Assembly (NCBI RefSeq): GCF_900111895.1
Contig: NZ_FOKB01000002.1
Location: 496,001-560,000, forward strand
From: Pseudomonas simiae
Lineage (GTDB): Bacteria > Pseudomonadota > Gammaproteobacteria > Pseudomonadales > Pseudomonadaceae
Direction: 5' to 3'
Length of the DNA stretch: 64,000 bases
Part shown: one piece after another, positions 20,078 to 28,790 of the stretch
Layout: each line of letters starts with the position of its first letter
Numbering within the stretch: position 1 is the stretch's first letter
Translations under genes and position numbers: made by a program
Notes under the pieces: generated by a model
What the model saw: the letters and a program-made list of their open reading frames with translations, nothing else
Told to the model about the DNA's origin: nothing
The model's database searches: none

Positions 20078-20416
20078 ATGGATATCATCGAAACGATCAA
20101 AGAGCAGATTGCCAACAACACCATTCTGCTTTACATGAAGGGCGCACCAAACGCTCCTCAGTGCGGTTTCTCCGCGAAGGCGTCCCAGGCCATCATGGCG
20201 TGTGGCGAAAAATTCGCTTACGTGGATATCCTGCAAAACCCGGAAATCCGCGCCAACCTGCCGAAGTACGCCAATTGGCCTACTTTCCCACAACTGTGGG
20301 TAGCCGGTGAGCTGGTCGGCGGTAGCGATATCATCACTGAAATGGCCGCTGATGGTTCGTTGCAGGCGTTGATCAAAGATGCAGCGGCAAACGCGGCAGC
20401 CAAGACCGACGCTTGA
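20078..20416 (+). CDS. grxD: GrxD, monothiol glutaredoxin
   Basis: 112 residues with the monothiol active site CGFS (APQCGFSAKA), the glutathione-binding TVP-equivalent WPTFPQLWVAGELVGG and a C-terminal GGSDI motif. Grx4-type proteins carry [2Fe-2S] clusters bridged with glutathione and hand them to apo-proteins. The gene lies 77 bases after the oxidoreductase and beside bfr/bfd, an iron-handling neighbourhood. It has a strong terminator. Confidence 0.96.
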   Translation: MDIIETIKEQIANNTILLYMKGAPNAPQCGFSAKASQAIMACGEKFAYVDILQNPEIRANLPKYANWPTFPQLWVAGELVGGSDIITEMAADGSLQALIKDAAANAAAKTDA

Positions 20417-20428
20417 TTCGCCGGCAAT

Positions 20429-20468
20429 AAAAAGCCCCGCTTCTCGTGAGAGAGCGGGGCTTTTTTGT
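20429..20468 (+). terminator. Terminator after grxD
   Basis: AAAAAGCCCCGCT (20429-20441) pairs with AGCGGGGCTTTTT (20453-20465) and a T-run follows. The A-rich left arm lets it work for the convergent bfr gene as well. Confidence 0.93.
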
Positions 20469-20485
20469 ACCTGTGAGCGACGGGG

Positions 20486-20956
20486 TTATTCACCCATCTG
20501 CGATTGCAGGTAGTTTTCCAGGCTGACTTTGTCGATCAGGCCCAGTTGGGTTTCCAGCCAGTCGATGTGTTCTTCCTGGTCTTCCAGGATGTCTTCCAGC
20601 AGCTCACGGCTACCGAAGTCGCCCTTGGTCTCGCAGTGAGCGATGGCGGCCTTGAGGTCGCTGTGGCTCTTGCGCTCGAAACCCAGGTCACTGCCGAGCA
20701 TTTCCTGGGTGTGCTCGCCAATGTTCAGCTTGCCCAGGTCCTGCACGTTCGGCAGGCCTTCCAGAAACAGGATGCGCTTGATCAGCGCGTCCGCGTCTTT
20801 CATGGCCTTGATGGATTCTTTGTATTCACGCTTGCCCAGCTTTTCCAGGCCCCAATCGTCATACATGCGCGCATGCAGAAAGTACTGATTGATCGCGACC
20901 AGTTCATTGGCAAGGATTTTGTTGAGTTGCTGGATGACTGAGATGTCGCCTTTCAT
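20486..20956 (-). CDS. bfr: Bacterioferritin subunit, haem-binding type with degenerate ferroxidase site
   Basis: 156 residues, clear bacterioferritin four-helix fold ([48 protein letters not shown]). Counting from Met1, the haem ligand M52 is kept, and E18, E94 and H130 are present. Three other di-iron ligands are changed: E51 is A, H54 is D (AMKDAD for the usual EMKHAD) and E127 is Q. This is the pattern of alpha-type subunits that bind haem but need a partner subunit to oxidise iron. The bfd gene upstream encodes the ferredoxin that reduces the core for iron release. Confidence 0.93.
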   Translation of the reverse strand: MKGDISVIQQLNKILANELVAINQYFLHARMYDDWGLEKLGKREYKESIKAMKDADALIKRILFLEGLPNVQDLGKLNIGEHTQEMLGSDLGFERKSHSDLKAAIAHCETKGDFGSRELLEDILEDQEEHIDWLETQLGLIDKVSLENYLQSQMGE

Positions 20957-21111
20957 GACTGGGGTCCTGCCCTGTAATAGCTGTGTATAGGGCGGAGTTT
21001 GAGCGGCGAAACCCCTAGTGTCAAACCTAAGTTATTGAATAATAAATGAAAATTAATCGGAATAAGAATGTTTGTGTTCCGCGTCTTGACGCTAACTAAT
21101 TGAATTGCGGG

Positions 21112-21138
21112 CATAAAAAAACCGGACACTAAGTCCGG
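21112..21138 (-). terminator. Terminator after bfd
   Basis: CCGGAC (21122-21127) and GTCCGG (21133-21138) form a hairpin 19 bases past the bfd stop. On the minus strand a seven-T run follows. It separates bfd from bfr, so the two need not share a transcript. Confidence 0.8.
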
Positions 21139-21157
21139 CTCTTTAAAACACGCCAAA

Positions 21158-21376
21158 TCAGGCGTGTGTAAATTCTGCTGAATAGGGGATCGCGGCCTGG
21201 GCTGTCTGCAGCTGCGTCAGGGTTTCCCGTACCACTTGCTTGGCGAGGCAGGCACATTTGCCGCACTGGCTGGCAACGCCGGTGGTTTCACGCACTTCCT
21301 TGTAGCTGCAGCAACCTTCATAGATTGCTTCGCGGATTTGTCCGTCGGTGACGCCAGTACAGAGGCACACATACAT
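21158..21376 (-). CDS. bfd: Bfd, bacterioferritin-associated [2Fe-2S] ferredoxin
   Basis: 72 residues with the Bfd cluster ligands C4 and C6 (MYVCLCTGVT) and a C-x2-C pair in SQCGKCAC. In Pseudomonas aeruginosa, Bfd binds bacterioferritin near the haem and donates electrons that reduce stored ferric iron for release. A good Fur box lies about 50 bases upstream, so expression should rise when iron is scarce, as known for bfd. Confidence 0.95.
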   Translation of the reverse strand: MYVCLCTGVTDGQIREAIYEGCCSYKEVRETTGVASQCGKCACLAKQVVRETLTQLQTAQAAIPYSAEFTHA

Positions 21377-21424
21377 AAGGGAGAACCGTCGCGGGTTTAA
21401 GGCTTAAGTGCGATGGATCTTAAT

Positions 21425-21443
21425 GTTAACGAGAATGATTGTC
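21425..21443 (-). promoter_or_regulatory. Fur box upstream of bfd
   Basis: GTTAACGAGAATGATTGTC agrees with the 19-base Fur consensus at 14 positions. It sits 49 to 67 bases before the bfd start, where a bound Fur would block the promoter under iron-replete conditions. Confidence 0.8.
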
Positions 21444-21620
21444 AAAGTGGATTCGCAGGGTATTTGCTGGCATCGCGCCCTCACTGACGAACGGTTTTTT
21501 CAGTGTATGATGGTCGATCTTCACGAAGCGTGACTGCGTCACAGGGCTGTCGCTTATTCACGGCAGACTCGGGGCCGGTCCTTTTACTTCAATCGTCACC
21601 CCTACATCAGGAGATATCCA

Positions 21621-22223
21621 ATGAGCGTACTCGTCGGCAAACAAGCCCCGGATTTCGACGTCCCAGCCGTCCTCGGCAATGGCGAAATCGTAGACAGCTT
21701 CAAACTGTCTGAAGCCATCAAAGGCAAATACGGCCTGGTGTTCTTCTACCCGCTGGACTTCACCTTCGTCTGCCCTTCGGAGCTGATCGCTCTGGACCAC
21801 CGCATGGACGATTTCAAGGCACGCAACGTTGAAGTGGTAGCGGTTTCCATCGACTCCCATTTCACCCACAACGCCTGGCGCAACACCGCCATCAATGATG
21901 GTGGCATCGGCAAAGTCAAATACACCATGGCTGCCGACATGAAGCACGACATCGCCAAGGCCTACGACGTTGAGTCCGAAGGCGGCGTGGCTTTCCGTGG
22001 CGCGTTCCTGATCGACGACAAGGGCGTTGTCCGCTCCCAGATCATCAACGACCTTCCACTGGGCCGTAACATGGAAGAGCTGATCCGCCTGGTTGACGCC
22101 CTGCAATTCCACGAAGAGCACGGCGAAGTCTGCCCAGCCAACTGGAAAAAAGGCGACAAAGGCATGAACGCTTCGCCAGAAGGCGTTGCCGCTTACCTGA
22201 CCGAGAACGCTGGCAAGCTGTAA
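21621..22223 (+). CDS. Typical 2-Cys peroxiredoxin (AhpC/TSA family)
   Basis: 200 residues preceded by GGAG. Peroxidatic cysteine in the motif FTFVCPSEL (about residue 51) and resolving cysteine in EVCPANW near the C-terminus are both present. The family reduces hydrogen peroxide and organic peroxides in the cytoplasm, recycled by thioredoxin or AhpF; no ahpF is adjacent. Its placement next to bfd and bfr links peroxide removal with iron handling. I recall the syntenic gene as PA3529, distinct from the main ahpC. Confidence 0.95.
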   Translation: MSVLVGKQAPDFDVPAVLGNGEIVDSFKLSEAIKGKYGLVFFYPLDFTFVCPSELIALDHRMDDFKARNVEVVAVSIDSHFTHNAWRNTAINDGGIGKVKYTMAADMKHDIAKAYDVESEGGVAFRGAFLIDDKGVVRSQIINDLPLGRNMEELIRLVDALQFHEEHGEVCPANWKKGDKGMNASPEGVAAYLTENAGKL

Positions 22224-22240
22224 GCCTGGTTCGAGGTACA

Positions 22241-22271
22241 AAAAAACCGGCCTGAGAAGGCCGGTTTTTTT
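22241..22271 (+). terminator. Terminator after the peroxiredoxin gene
   Basis: AAAAAACCGGCC (22241-22252) pairs with GGCCGGTTTTTT (22259-22270), loop TGAGAA. It starts 17 bases past the stop codon. Confidence 0.93.
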
Positions 22272-22289
22272 ATGTGCGGGGTATGACCC

Positions 22290-22318
22290 GTGGTGAGCGG
22301 GGCAAGCTCGCTCACCAC
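22290..22318. repeat. Single REP-like palindrome
   Basis: GTGGTGAGCG and CGCTCACCAC form a 10-base stem around GGGCAAGCT. It resembles the REP form at 29803-29935 and sits between the convergent peroxiredoxin and rnt genes. Confidence 0.75.
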
Positions 22319-22329
22319 ACGAGCTTTGC

Positions 22330-23001
22330 TCAGTCGTTGAAGTCTTCCCAGCCGCCCATGTCTTTCCAGCGGTTGACGATGCCGCAGAACAGCTCGGCGG
22401 TCTTCTCGGTGTCGTAGCGAGCCGAGTGGGCCTCACGGCCGTCAAAGTCGATACCGGCTGCCTGACAGGCTTTCGCCAGCACGGTCTGGCCATACGCCAG
22501 GCCGGCGAGGGTGGCCGTGTCGAAGCTGGAGAAGGGGTGGAACGGGTTGCGCTTCATGTCCAGCCGCGCCACGGCGGCGTTCAGGAAGCCCAGATCGAAG
22601 CTGCTGTTGTGGCCGACCAGGATCGCGCGTTTGCAGCCATTGGCTTTCAACGCCTTGCGCACGCCACGGAAGATGTCGGTCAGTGCCGCTTCTTCACTCA
22701 CTGCCATGCGCAGTGGGTGATCGAGCTTGATGCCCGTAAATTCCAAAGCGGCGGCTTCGATATTCGCGCCTTCGAACGGCTCGACGCGGAAGAAGTGGGT
22801 GTGTTCCGGGAACACGAAACCCTGTTCATCCATGCCGATGGTGGTCGCGGCGATTTCCAGCAGTGCGTCGGTAGCGCAGTTGAAACCACCGGTTTCTACG
22901 TCGATGACAACCGGCAGATAGCCACGAAACCGCTCGGCCATCGGGTGACGGGAACCGCCACCGCTGTGCTCGTGTTCGTCGTCGTAATGGTCTTCACTCA
23001 C
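22330..23001 (-). CDS. rnt: Rnt, ribonuclease T
   Basis: 223 residues of the DEDD exonuclease family: exo [12 protein letters not shown], exo [13 protein letters not shown] and exo [16 protein letters not shown] are recognisable. RNase T trims the 3' ends of tRNA and other stable RNAs. Its ATG overlaps the pyrC stop by four bases, so it is co-translated with pyrC. A histidine/aspartate-rich N-terminal extension ([13 protein letters not shown]) precedes the catalytic domain. Confidence 0.95.
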   Translation of the reverse strand: MSEDHYDDEHEHSGGGSRHPMAERFRGYLPVVIDVETGGFNCATDALLEIAATTIGMDEQGFVFPEHTHFFRVEPFEGANIEAAALEFTGIKLDHPLRMAVSEEAALTDIFRGVRKALKANGCKRAILVGHNSSFDLGFLNAAVARLDMKRNPFHPFSSFDTATLAGLAYGQTVLAKACQAAGIDFDGREAHSARYDTEKTAELFCGIVNRWKDMGGWEDFND

Positions 23002-24044
23002 TTGCTTTCCTCCAGCAGGCGCCAGCGCAGTGTTTCACCGGCGCGCAGCGGGATGACAGTCAGCTCGCCAAACGGCAGGCTGGCAGGGGCGGTCCAGTCT
23101 TCACGGACCAGGGTGATGCGGTCGGTGTTCGCCGGCAGGCCGTAGAAACGCGGGCCGTTGAGGCTGGCGAAGCCTTCAAGCTTGTCCAGGGCGTTACGTT
23201 GTTCGAACGCTTCGGCGTACAACTCGATCGCTGCATAGGCGGTGTAGCAGCCGGCACAACCACACGCCGCTTCTTTGGCGTGAACGGCGTGAGGGGCGGA
23301 GTCGGTGCCGAGGAAGAACTTCGGATTGCCGCTCGTCGCCGCATCCAGCAAGGCCACCTGGTGGGTGTTGCGCTTGAGGATCGGCAAGCAATAGAAGTGC
23401 GGCCGAATCCCGCCCACCAGCATGTGGTTGCGGTTGTACAGCAGGTGATGCGCGGTGATGGTCGCGCCGACGTTGGCCGAGGCCTCGCTGACGAACTGCA
23501 CGGCATCGGCAGTGGTGATGTGCTCGAACACCACCTTGAGGGTCGGGAACAACTCGACCACGCGGCGCATATGCTCGTCGATGAAGATTTTCTCGCGGTC
23601 GAACACGTCCACGTCGCCACGGGTGACTTCACCGTGGATCAGCAGCGGCATGCCGACTTCGGCCATGGCTTCGATCGCCGGCAGGATCTTGTCGATACTG
23701 GTCACGCCGGAATCGGAGTTGGTGGTCGCGCCGGCCGGGTACAGTTTGGCGGCGTGCACGAAACCGCTGGCCTTGGCCTCACGAATCTCTTCGGGCTGGG
23801 TGCGGTCGGTGAGGTAGAGCACCATCAACGGTTCGAAGCGGCTGCCGGCCGGTCGTGCAGCGAGGATACGCTGGCGATAGGCATCGGCTTGCTCGGCATT
23901 ACGCACCGGAGGTACCAGGTTAGGCATGATGATGGCGCGGCCAAACGTGCGCGCAACATCGGCCACGGTGTGGGGTAACGCAGCACCATCGCGAAGATGA
24001 ATATGCCAGTCGTCGGGACGCAGCAGGGTCAGGCGGTCGGACAT
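22998..24044 (-). CDS. pyrC: PyrC, dihydroorotase
   Basis: 348 residues from ATG 24044, the size of class II dihydroorotase; a further 20 codons upstream are discarded. Zinc-binding motif [10 protein letters not shown], carbamylated lysine region HAAKLYPAG, and later histidines LIHGEV and HITT are present. It closes carbamoyl aspartate to dihydroorotate in pyrimidine synthesis. It heads a two-gene unit with rnt. Confidence 0.96.
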   Translation of the reverse strand: MSDRLTLLRPDDWHIHLRDGAALPHTVADVARTFGRAIIMPNLVPPVRNAEQADAYRQRILAARPAGSRFEPLMVLYLTDRTQPEEIREAKASGFVHAAKLYPAGATTNSDSGVTSIDKILPAIEAMAEVGMPLLIHGEVTRGDVDVFDREKIFIDEHMRRVVELFPTLKVVFEHITTADAVQFVSEASANVGATITAHHLLYNRNHMLVGGIRPHFYCLPILKRNTHQVALLDAATSGNPKFFLGTDSAPHAVHAKEAACGCAGCYTAYAAIELYAEAFEQRNALDKLEGFASLNGPRFYGLPANTDRITLVREDWTAPASLPFGELTVIPLRAGETLRWRLLEESK

Positions 24045-24110
24045 TGGGGATTCCAGGCGGGTCAATCTGGTGGGAATGCTACCGGAAAAGACTCTATCAG
24101 GCACTCGCTA

Positions 24111-24137
24111 TCAAGTTTTGCAGGATGCAACCGATAG
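24111..24137 (+). promoter_or_regulatory. FliA (sigma-28) promoter of motY
   Basis: TCAAGTTT-N11-ACCGATAG fits the flagellar sigma-28 consensus TAAAGTTT-N11-GCCGATAA with three mismatches and exact spacing. It lies 63 bases before the motY start, consistent with late flagellar expression. Confidence 0.72.
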
Positions 24138-24200
24138 CCTGGGGTATGCCTTATCGATGTATGACGCTTTGAAGTGTTGTAGAAACCAATGGAGCCTCCC

Positions 24201-25109
24201 GTGCGCCAGCAATATCTAGCCCTGCTCAGTGTGTTCGCCAGCCTCCCTGCAATGGCCCTCACGTTCCAGACGCGTCTGGAGAATATTGAGTGGAAGGTGG
24301 AAGGCGACCAGTTTGAGTGCCGACTGACCCAGCCGATCACCGATTTCGGTTCGGGTGAGTTCGTGCGCCGGGCTGGCGAGCAGGCGACGTTTCGTCTGAA
24401 AGCCTACAACGGCTCGCTGGGTGCCGGTTCGGCCACGTTGCTGGCGGCCGCTGCGCCGTGGCAGCCGGGGCGGGGTGATATCAACCTCGGCGCCGTACGT
24501 GCCGGCAGTGGCGACGTATTGTTCAACAGTTCCCAGGCCCAGGCCGGGCGTCTTTTCAACGGCTTGCTGGAAGGGCGCAGCCCGACCGTGCGGCACTATG
24601 GGCGTGAAGGTGGCTATTCGGAAATTCGCCTGCTGCCGGTCAAGTTCAACAAGGCCTACAACGATTACCAACTGTGTACCGCCAAGCTGTTGCCGATGAA
24701 TTATGACCAGGTGAAACAGACCGAAGTCGGCTTCCCCGGTGGTGGGATCGAGCTGGACGCGGCCGCCAAGAAGAAACTCGACGTGATCCTCGCGTTCATG
24801 AAAGCCGACCCGACCGTCAACCATATCGAGTTGAACGGCCATTCGGACAACAGTGGCAACCGCCTCACCAATCGCGACGTCTCGCGCCGTCGCGGCCTGG
24901 CGGTCATGGACTACTTCAAGGCCAATGGAATCCAGGAATCGCAAATCACTCTGCGGTTCCACGGCGAAAGCTACCCACTGGCGCCCAACACCAATGCGGC
25001 CAACCGGGCACGCAACCGGCGCGTGAATATCCAGCTTGAACGCGTGGCAGCCCCCGAGAAACCGGCGCCTCAGGCCACCGGTCCCAGTAACGCCGCGCAC
25101 ACGTCATAA
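24201..25109 (+). CDS. motY: MotY-like flagellar stator protein, OmpA-type peptidoglycan-binding
   Basis: 302 residues from GTG 24201. I chose this start because GGAG (24191-24194) sits six bases before it; the ATG at 24189 has no ribosome site. A signal peptide (QQYLALLSVFASLPAMA) is followed by the MotY N-terminal domain and a C-terminal OmpA-like domain (NHIELNGHSDNSGNRLTNRD, NRARNRRVNIQLER). In polar flagella MotY forms the T ring that anchors stator units. The upstream sigma-28 site and the remembered synteny with PA3526 support the name. Confidence 0.88.
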   Translation: MRQQYLALLSVFASLPAMALTFQTRLENIEWKVEGDQFECRLTQPITDFGSGEFVRRAGEQATFRLKAYNGSLGAGSATLLAAAAPWQPGRGDINLGAVRAGSGDVLFNSSQAQAGRLFNGLLEGRSPTVRHYGREGGYSEIRLLPVKFNKAYNDYQLCTAKLLPMNYDQVKQTEVGFPGGGIELDAAAKKKLDVILAFMKADPTVNHIELNGHSDNSGNRLTNRDVSRRRGLAVMDYFKANGIQESQITLRFHGESYPLAPNTNAANRARNRRVNIQLERVAAPEKPAPQATGPSNAAHTS

Positions 25110-25238
25110 GGTGCGACCATCGGTCGCCCGCTCGACATAATCTGTCGCTTTATCTTCATTTGCTGTCGCGCCCCTGTAAATCCACGGTTTTGGTCGGTAG
25201 AATCGACGCCTTTCCGTACAACCCCGTGGAGTGATGGC

Positions 25239-26456
25239 ATGGCCGACGTAAACAAGGTCGTTCTCGCGTATTCCGGCGGCCTGGACACTTCGGTGATCCT
25301 CAAGTGGCTGCAGGATACTTATAACTGTGAAGTGGTGACCTTCACCGCTGACCTGGGTCAGGGCGAAGAGGTCGAACCTGCACGTGCCAAGGCGCAAGCC
25401 ATGGGCGTGAAAGAGATCTACATTGACGACCTGCGCGAAGAGTTCGTCCGCGATTTCGTTTTCCCGATGTTTCGCGCCAACACCGTCTACGAAGGCGAGT
25501 ACCTGCTGGGTACCTCCATCGCACGTCCGCTGATCGCCAAGCGCCTGATCGAAATCGCCAACGAAACCGGCGCCGACGCCATTTCCCATGGCGCTACCGG
25601 CAAGGGCAACGACCAGGTACGTTTCGAACTGGGTGCCTATGCACTCAAGCCAGGCGTGAAAGTGATTGCCCCTTGGCGTGAATGGGACCTGCTGTCCCGT
25701 GAAAAGCTGATGGATTACGCTGAAAAGCATGCAATCCCGATCGAACGTCACGGCAAGAAGAAGTCCCCGTACTCGATGGACGCCAACCTGCTGCACATCT
25801 CCTACGAAGGCGGCGTGCTGGAAGACACCTGGACCGAGCACGAAGAAGACATGTGGAAGTGGACCGTCTCCCCGGAGAACGCGCCCGACAAGCCGCAATA
25901 CCTGGAGCTGACCTACCGCAACGGCGACATCGTCGCGCTGGACGGCGTCGAGATGACCCCGGCCACCGTGCTGGCGACCCTGAACCGTATTGGTGGTGAA
26001 CACGGTATCGGCCGTCTCGACATCGTCGAGAACCGTTATGTGGGCATGAAGTCCCGCGGCTGCTACGAAACCCCAGGCGGCACCATCATGCTGCGCGCCC
26101 ACCGCGCCATCGAGTCCATCACCCTGGACCGCGAAGTGGCTCACCTCAAAGATGAGCTGATGCCCAAGTACGCCAGCCTGATCTACACCGGCTACTGGTG
26201 GAGCCCTGAGCGTCTGATGCTGCAGCAGATGATCGACGCCTCCCAGGTCCACGTGAACGGCGTCGTGCGCCTGAAGCTGTACAAGGGCAACGTGATCGTG
26301 ACCGGTCGCAAGTCTGACGAGTCGCTGTTCGACGCCAACATCGCCACCTTCGAAGAAGACGGCGGTGCTTACAACCAGGCAGACGCAGCAGGCTTCATCA
26401 AGTTGAACGCATTGCGCATGCGCATTGCAGCCAACAAAGGTCGCTCGCTGTTCTAA
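25239..26456 (+). CDS. argG: ArgG, argininosuccinate synthase
   Basis: 405 residues, the standard length of the type-1 enzyme. The ATP pyrophosphatase motif [12 protein letters not shown] and the downstream [13 protein letters not shown] are intact. It joins citrulline and aspartate at the cost of ATP, the step after ArgF in this window. GTGGAG precedes the start. It is monocistronic, with a strong terminator. Confidence 0.97.
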   Translation: MADVNKVVLAYSGGLDTSVILKWLQDTYNCEVVTFTADLGQGEEVEPARAKAQAMGVKEIYIDDLREEFVRDFVFPMFRANTVYEGEYLLGTSIARPLIAKRLIEIANETGADAISHGATGKGNDQVRFELGAYALKPGVKVIAPWREWDLLSREKLMDYAEKHAIPIERHGKKKSPYSMDANLLHISYEGGVLEDTWTEHEEDMWKWTVSPENAPDKPQYLELTYRNGDIVALDGVEMTPATVLATLNRIGGEHGIGRLDIVENRYVGMKSRGCYETPGGTIMLRAHRAIESITLDREVAHLKDELMPKYASLIYTGYWWSPERLMLQQMIDASQVHVNGVVRLKLYKGNVIVTGRKSDESLFDANIATFEEDGGAYNQADAAGFIKLNALRMRIAANKGRSLF

Positions 26457-26472
26457 GTCTCAGCGTGTTATG

Positions 26473-26508
26473 AAAAATGGCCCCTTGTTCAAGGGGCCAT
26501 TTTTTTTG
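26473..26508 (+). terminator. Terminator after argG
   Basis: AAAAATGGCCCCTT and AAGGGGCCATTTTT form a 14-base stem with loop GTTC, followed by more T residues. It starts 16 bases past the argG stop. Confidence 0.95.
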
Positions 26509-26510
26509 CC

Positions 26511-27079
26511 TTTGGTTTTGTATCGTCTTTTGATGTTTATGACGTTTAAACAGGTGTGGATATTTTTTCTCGAAATCTTTATCAACGGTGGGTTTGAATG
26601 AATTGTTGTTGAAAGTTTGTAGGGGGAATGAATTTTTTACATCTTTGTAGGAACTGGTCTTACAGATAATTCACTCATACAAGTGCGGCGAAGATGCAAA
26701 ACACTGAATAGTCTGTAGGAATCAAGGATGTAAGAAAATATGTTGAATGGAACTAAAGCAGACGGATCGTTCTGGCCGTTTTTCCCCGCTGCAAGCGAGA
26801 GGCAAGGGGCATTTCCTGAGAGTCATGTGCGGCACGTTTACCCAACCCCCTATAAGCCAAGGATATTTCACTCAAAGTATGTAAGTCCCCGGAAAGGTCT
26901 GAAAGGCTCCATAAAACCGGATGCCTCCGAGATGGCGTTTTTTTGTAGGGCAATTCTTTTATCGCTGTGGGGTGGGTCTCTGCTTGCTGTTGCTTGGGGG
27001 GGAACGCTATGCCAACTAGGAAACGACTAGGCTATTGTGCTTGCTCTAAATAATTCGAACAGCGAAATTGGACTTTCTC
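26511..27079 (+). other. AT-rich regulatory region before the LuxR-type regulator
   Basis: About 570 bases without a convincing gene, visibly richer in A and T than the surroundings in its first half. The motif TGTAGG occurs four times (near 26620, 26646, 26713 and 26944). One copy is part of TGTAGGAACTGGTCTTACA (26646-26664), which resembles the GacA upstream element but has a 7-base centre. A weak hairpin followed by seven T residues ends near 26947. A 96-codon frame (26740-27030) runs through it, lacks protein-like character and is not annotated. Confidence 0.55.
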
Positions 27080-27712
27080 ATGAATAAAGTGCTGATCGTG
27101 GATGATCATCCCGTCATTCGTCTTGCTGTGCGTATGCTAATGGAGCGTCATGGTTATGAGGTCGTTGCCGAGACCGATAACGGTGTCGATGCGTTGCAAC
27201 TTGCACGGGAGCATATGCCGGATATTGTGATACTGGATATCGGGATTCCAAAACTTGATGGGCTGGAAGTTATTTGTCGACTGTCTTCTACCAAGCAGCC
27301 TGCACCGTTCAAGGTGCTGGTGTTGACGTCCCAGGCGCCTGGACATTTTTCCATGCGCTGCATGCAGGCGGGGGCTGCGGGCTACGTGTGCAAGCAACAG
27401 GACCTCACCGAGTTGCTGAGTGCCATCAAGGCGGTCTTGTCGGGCTACAGCTACTTCCCGAACCAGGCGCTCAACTCGGTACGCTCCACCATGGGCAATG
27501 CCAGCGAGGCCGATATGGTCGAGCGCCTCTCCGGGCGGGAAATGATGGTATTGCAGCAGTTGGCGCGGGGCAGGACCAACAAGGAGATTGCCGACGGCAT
27601 GTTCCTCAGCAATAAGACCGTGAGCACCTACAAGACGCGTTTGCTGCTCAAGCTCAATGCGCGTTCGCTGGTGGACCTGATCGAACTGGCCCAGCGTAAC
27701 GGCTTGGTATAG
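27080..27712 (+). CDS. NarL/LuxR-family response regulator (BvgA-like), orphan
   Basis: 210 residues from ATG 27080; a TTG four codons earlier is an alternative. Receiver domain: MNKVLIVDDHP, phospho-acceptor D in IVILDIGIPKLDG, and lysine in AGYVCKQQ. C-terminal LuxR helix-turn-helix: SGREMMVLQQLARGRTNKEI, LSNKTVSTYKTRLLLKL. It binds DNA after phosphorylation. No sensor kinase is adjacent, so the partner is unknown. The long AT-rich region upstream suggests complex control, perhaps including its own binding sites. Confidence 0.9.
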   Translation: MNKVLIVDDHPVIRLAVRMLMERHGYEVVAETDNGVDALQLAREHMPDIVILDIGIPKLDGLEVICRLSSTKQPAPFKVLVLTSQAPGHFSMRCMQAGAAGYVCKQQDLTELLSAIKAVLSGYSYFPNQALNSVRSTMGNASEADMVERLSGREMMVLQQLARGRTNKEIADGMFLSNKTVSTYKTRLLLKLNARSLVDLIELAQRNGLV

Positions 27713-27750
27713 AGGAGGACATCGTACAGCGCATTGCCCGGGTAACCGGC

Positions 27751-27777
27751 AGAAAAAAGCCTCCGTGAAGGAGGCTT
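27751..27777 (-). terminator. Terminator after the PA3496-like gene
   Basis: AAGCCTCC (27757-27764) pairs with GGAGGCTT (27770-27777); on the minus strand a run of T follows. It lies between two convergent genes. Confidence 0.85.
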
Positions 27778-27796
27778 CCGGCTGTCGATCGCTCGA

Positions 27797-27979
27797 TCAG
27801 AAATCGAAGTCGTAATCGGCCAGCTGTTTTTGCAAGCGTCGTTCTTCCAGCAGATTATCGATAGTACGGCGTTTGCTCAAATTGGTCTTGGCGACCTCTG
27901 CCTCAGGTGCCTCTGCTACATCGTCGTCCGACTCAACGAGGTCGTCTTCCACTTCCAGTTGCTCTTTGCCAGTGCTCAT
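27797..27979 (-). CDS. Small PA3496-family protein, putative envelope-integrity role
   Basis: 60 residues from ATG 27979, which has GGAG eight bases upstream. It has a very acidic N-terminal half (EVEDDLVESDDDVAEAPEAE) and a basic C-terminal helix (RRTIDNLLEERRLQKQLADY). It matches my memory of the PA3496 family, named for a putative envelope-integrity role that is poorly tested. There is no signal peptide or membrane segment, so the name should be read with care. It is monocistronic with its own terminator. Confidence 0.75.
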   Translation of the reverse strand: MSTGKEQLEVEDDLVESDDDVAEAPEAEVAKTNLSKRRTIDNLLEERRLQKQLADYDFDF

Positions 27980-28086
27980 AAGGTTCACTCCGGGCTAAGA
28001 CTGCCGTTGGCGCTCCTTATAACGATAATCCATGATCCGGTAAAAAAGATTTTTTCAATCGACTGATTGGGAAAACCAATGATCCG

Positions 28087-28725
28087 TCAATCGTCGGACG
28101 TCTTGTCCTTGTATTCGCACAGGTCTTCGATGCGACAGCTGCCGCAGCGTGGCTTGCGCGCCTGGCAAACATAGCGTCCGTGAAGGATCAGCCAGTGGTG
28201 GGAGTCCAGCAGATACGGCTTGGGCACGAACTTCATCAGCTGCTTTTCCACCTCCACCACGTTCTTGCCACGGGCGATGCCGGTGCGGTTGCTGACCCGG
28301 AAAATATGGGTGTCCACGGCCATGGTCAGTTGCCGGAACGCGGTGTTGAGTACCACATTGGCGGTTTTGCGGCCGACGCCAGGCAGCGCTTCCAAGGCTT
28401 CACGGGTTTGCGGTACTTCGCTGCCGTGCAGCTCCACCAACAAGCGGCAGGTTTCGATGACGTTCTTGGCTTTGCTGTTGTACAGGCCGATGGTCTTGAT
28501 GTACTCCGACAGCCCGTCCACCCCCAAGGCATAGATCGCTTCGGGGGTATTCGCCACGGGATAGAGCTTTGCCGTGGCCTTGTTCACGCCGACGTCCGTG
28601 GATTGAGCCGACAGTATCACCGCAATCAGCAACTCGAACGGCGTGGTGTAGGCCAGTTCGGTTTTGGGTTCTGGATTGTCTTCGTGGAGCCTGCGGAAAA
28701 TTTCCAGGCGTTTTGCGGCGTTCAT
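28087..28725 (-). CDS. nth: Nth, endonuclease III
   Basis: 212 residues from ATG 28725. Helix-hairpin-helix LPGVGRKTANVV carries the catalytic lysine, AVDTHIFR the catalytic aspartate, and CQARKPRCGSCRIEDLC the [4Fe-4S] cluster ligands. It removes oxidised pyrimidines from DNA and cuts the abasic site. It follows the rnfB-like gene on the same strand, the neighbour order known from rnf-nth clusters. Confidence 0.96.
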   Translation of the reverse strand: MNAAKRLEIFRRLHEDNPEPKTELAYTTPFELLIAVILSAQSTDVGVNKATAKLYPVANTPEAIYALGVDGLSEYIKTIGLYNSKAKNVIETCRLLVELHGSEVPQTREALEALPGVGRKTANVVLNTAFRQLTMAVDTHIFRVSNRTGIARGKNVVEVEKQLMKFVPKPYLLDSHHWLILHGRYVCQARKPRCGSCRIEDLCEYKDKTSDD

Positions 28726-28790
28726 GGGGTGGGGTTTTCCTGGCAGTCTATCGGCGGGATTGTAACAAGACACACAGCAGGTTATGCAGG

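Noticed and set aside
26740..27030. 96-codon frame upstream of the LuxR-type regulator
   Set aside because: It has no good ribosome site, no recognisable domain and irregular composition, and it crosses a hairpin with a T-run.
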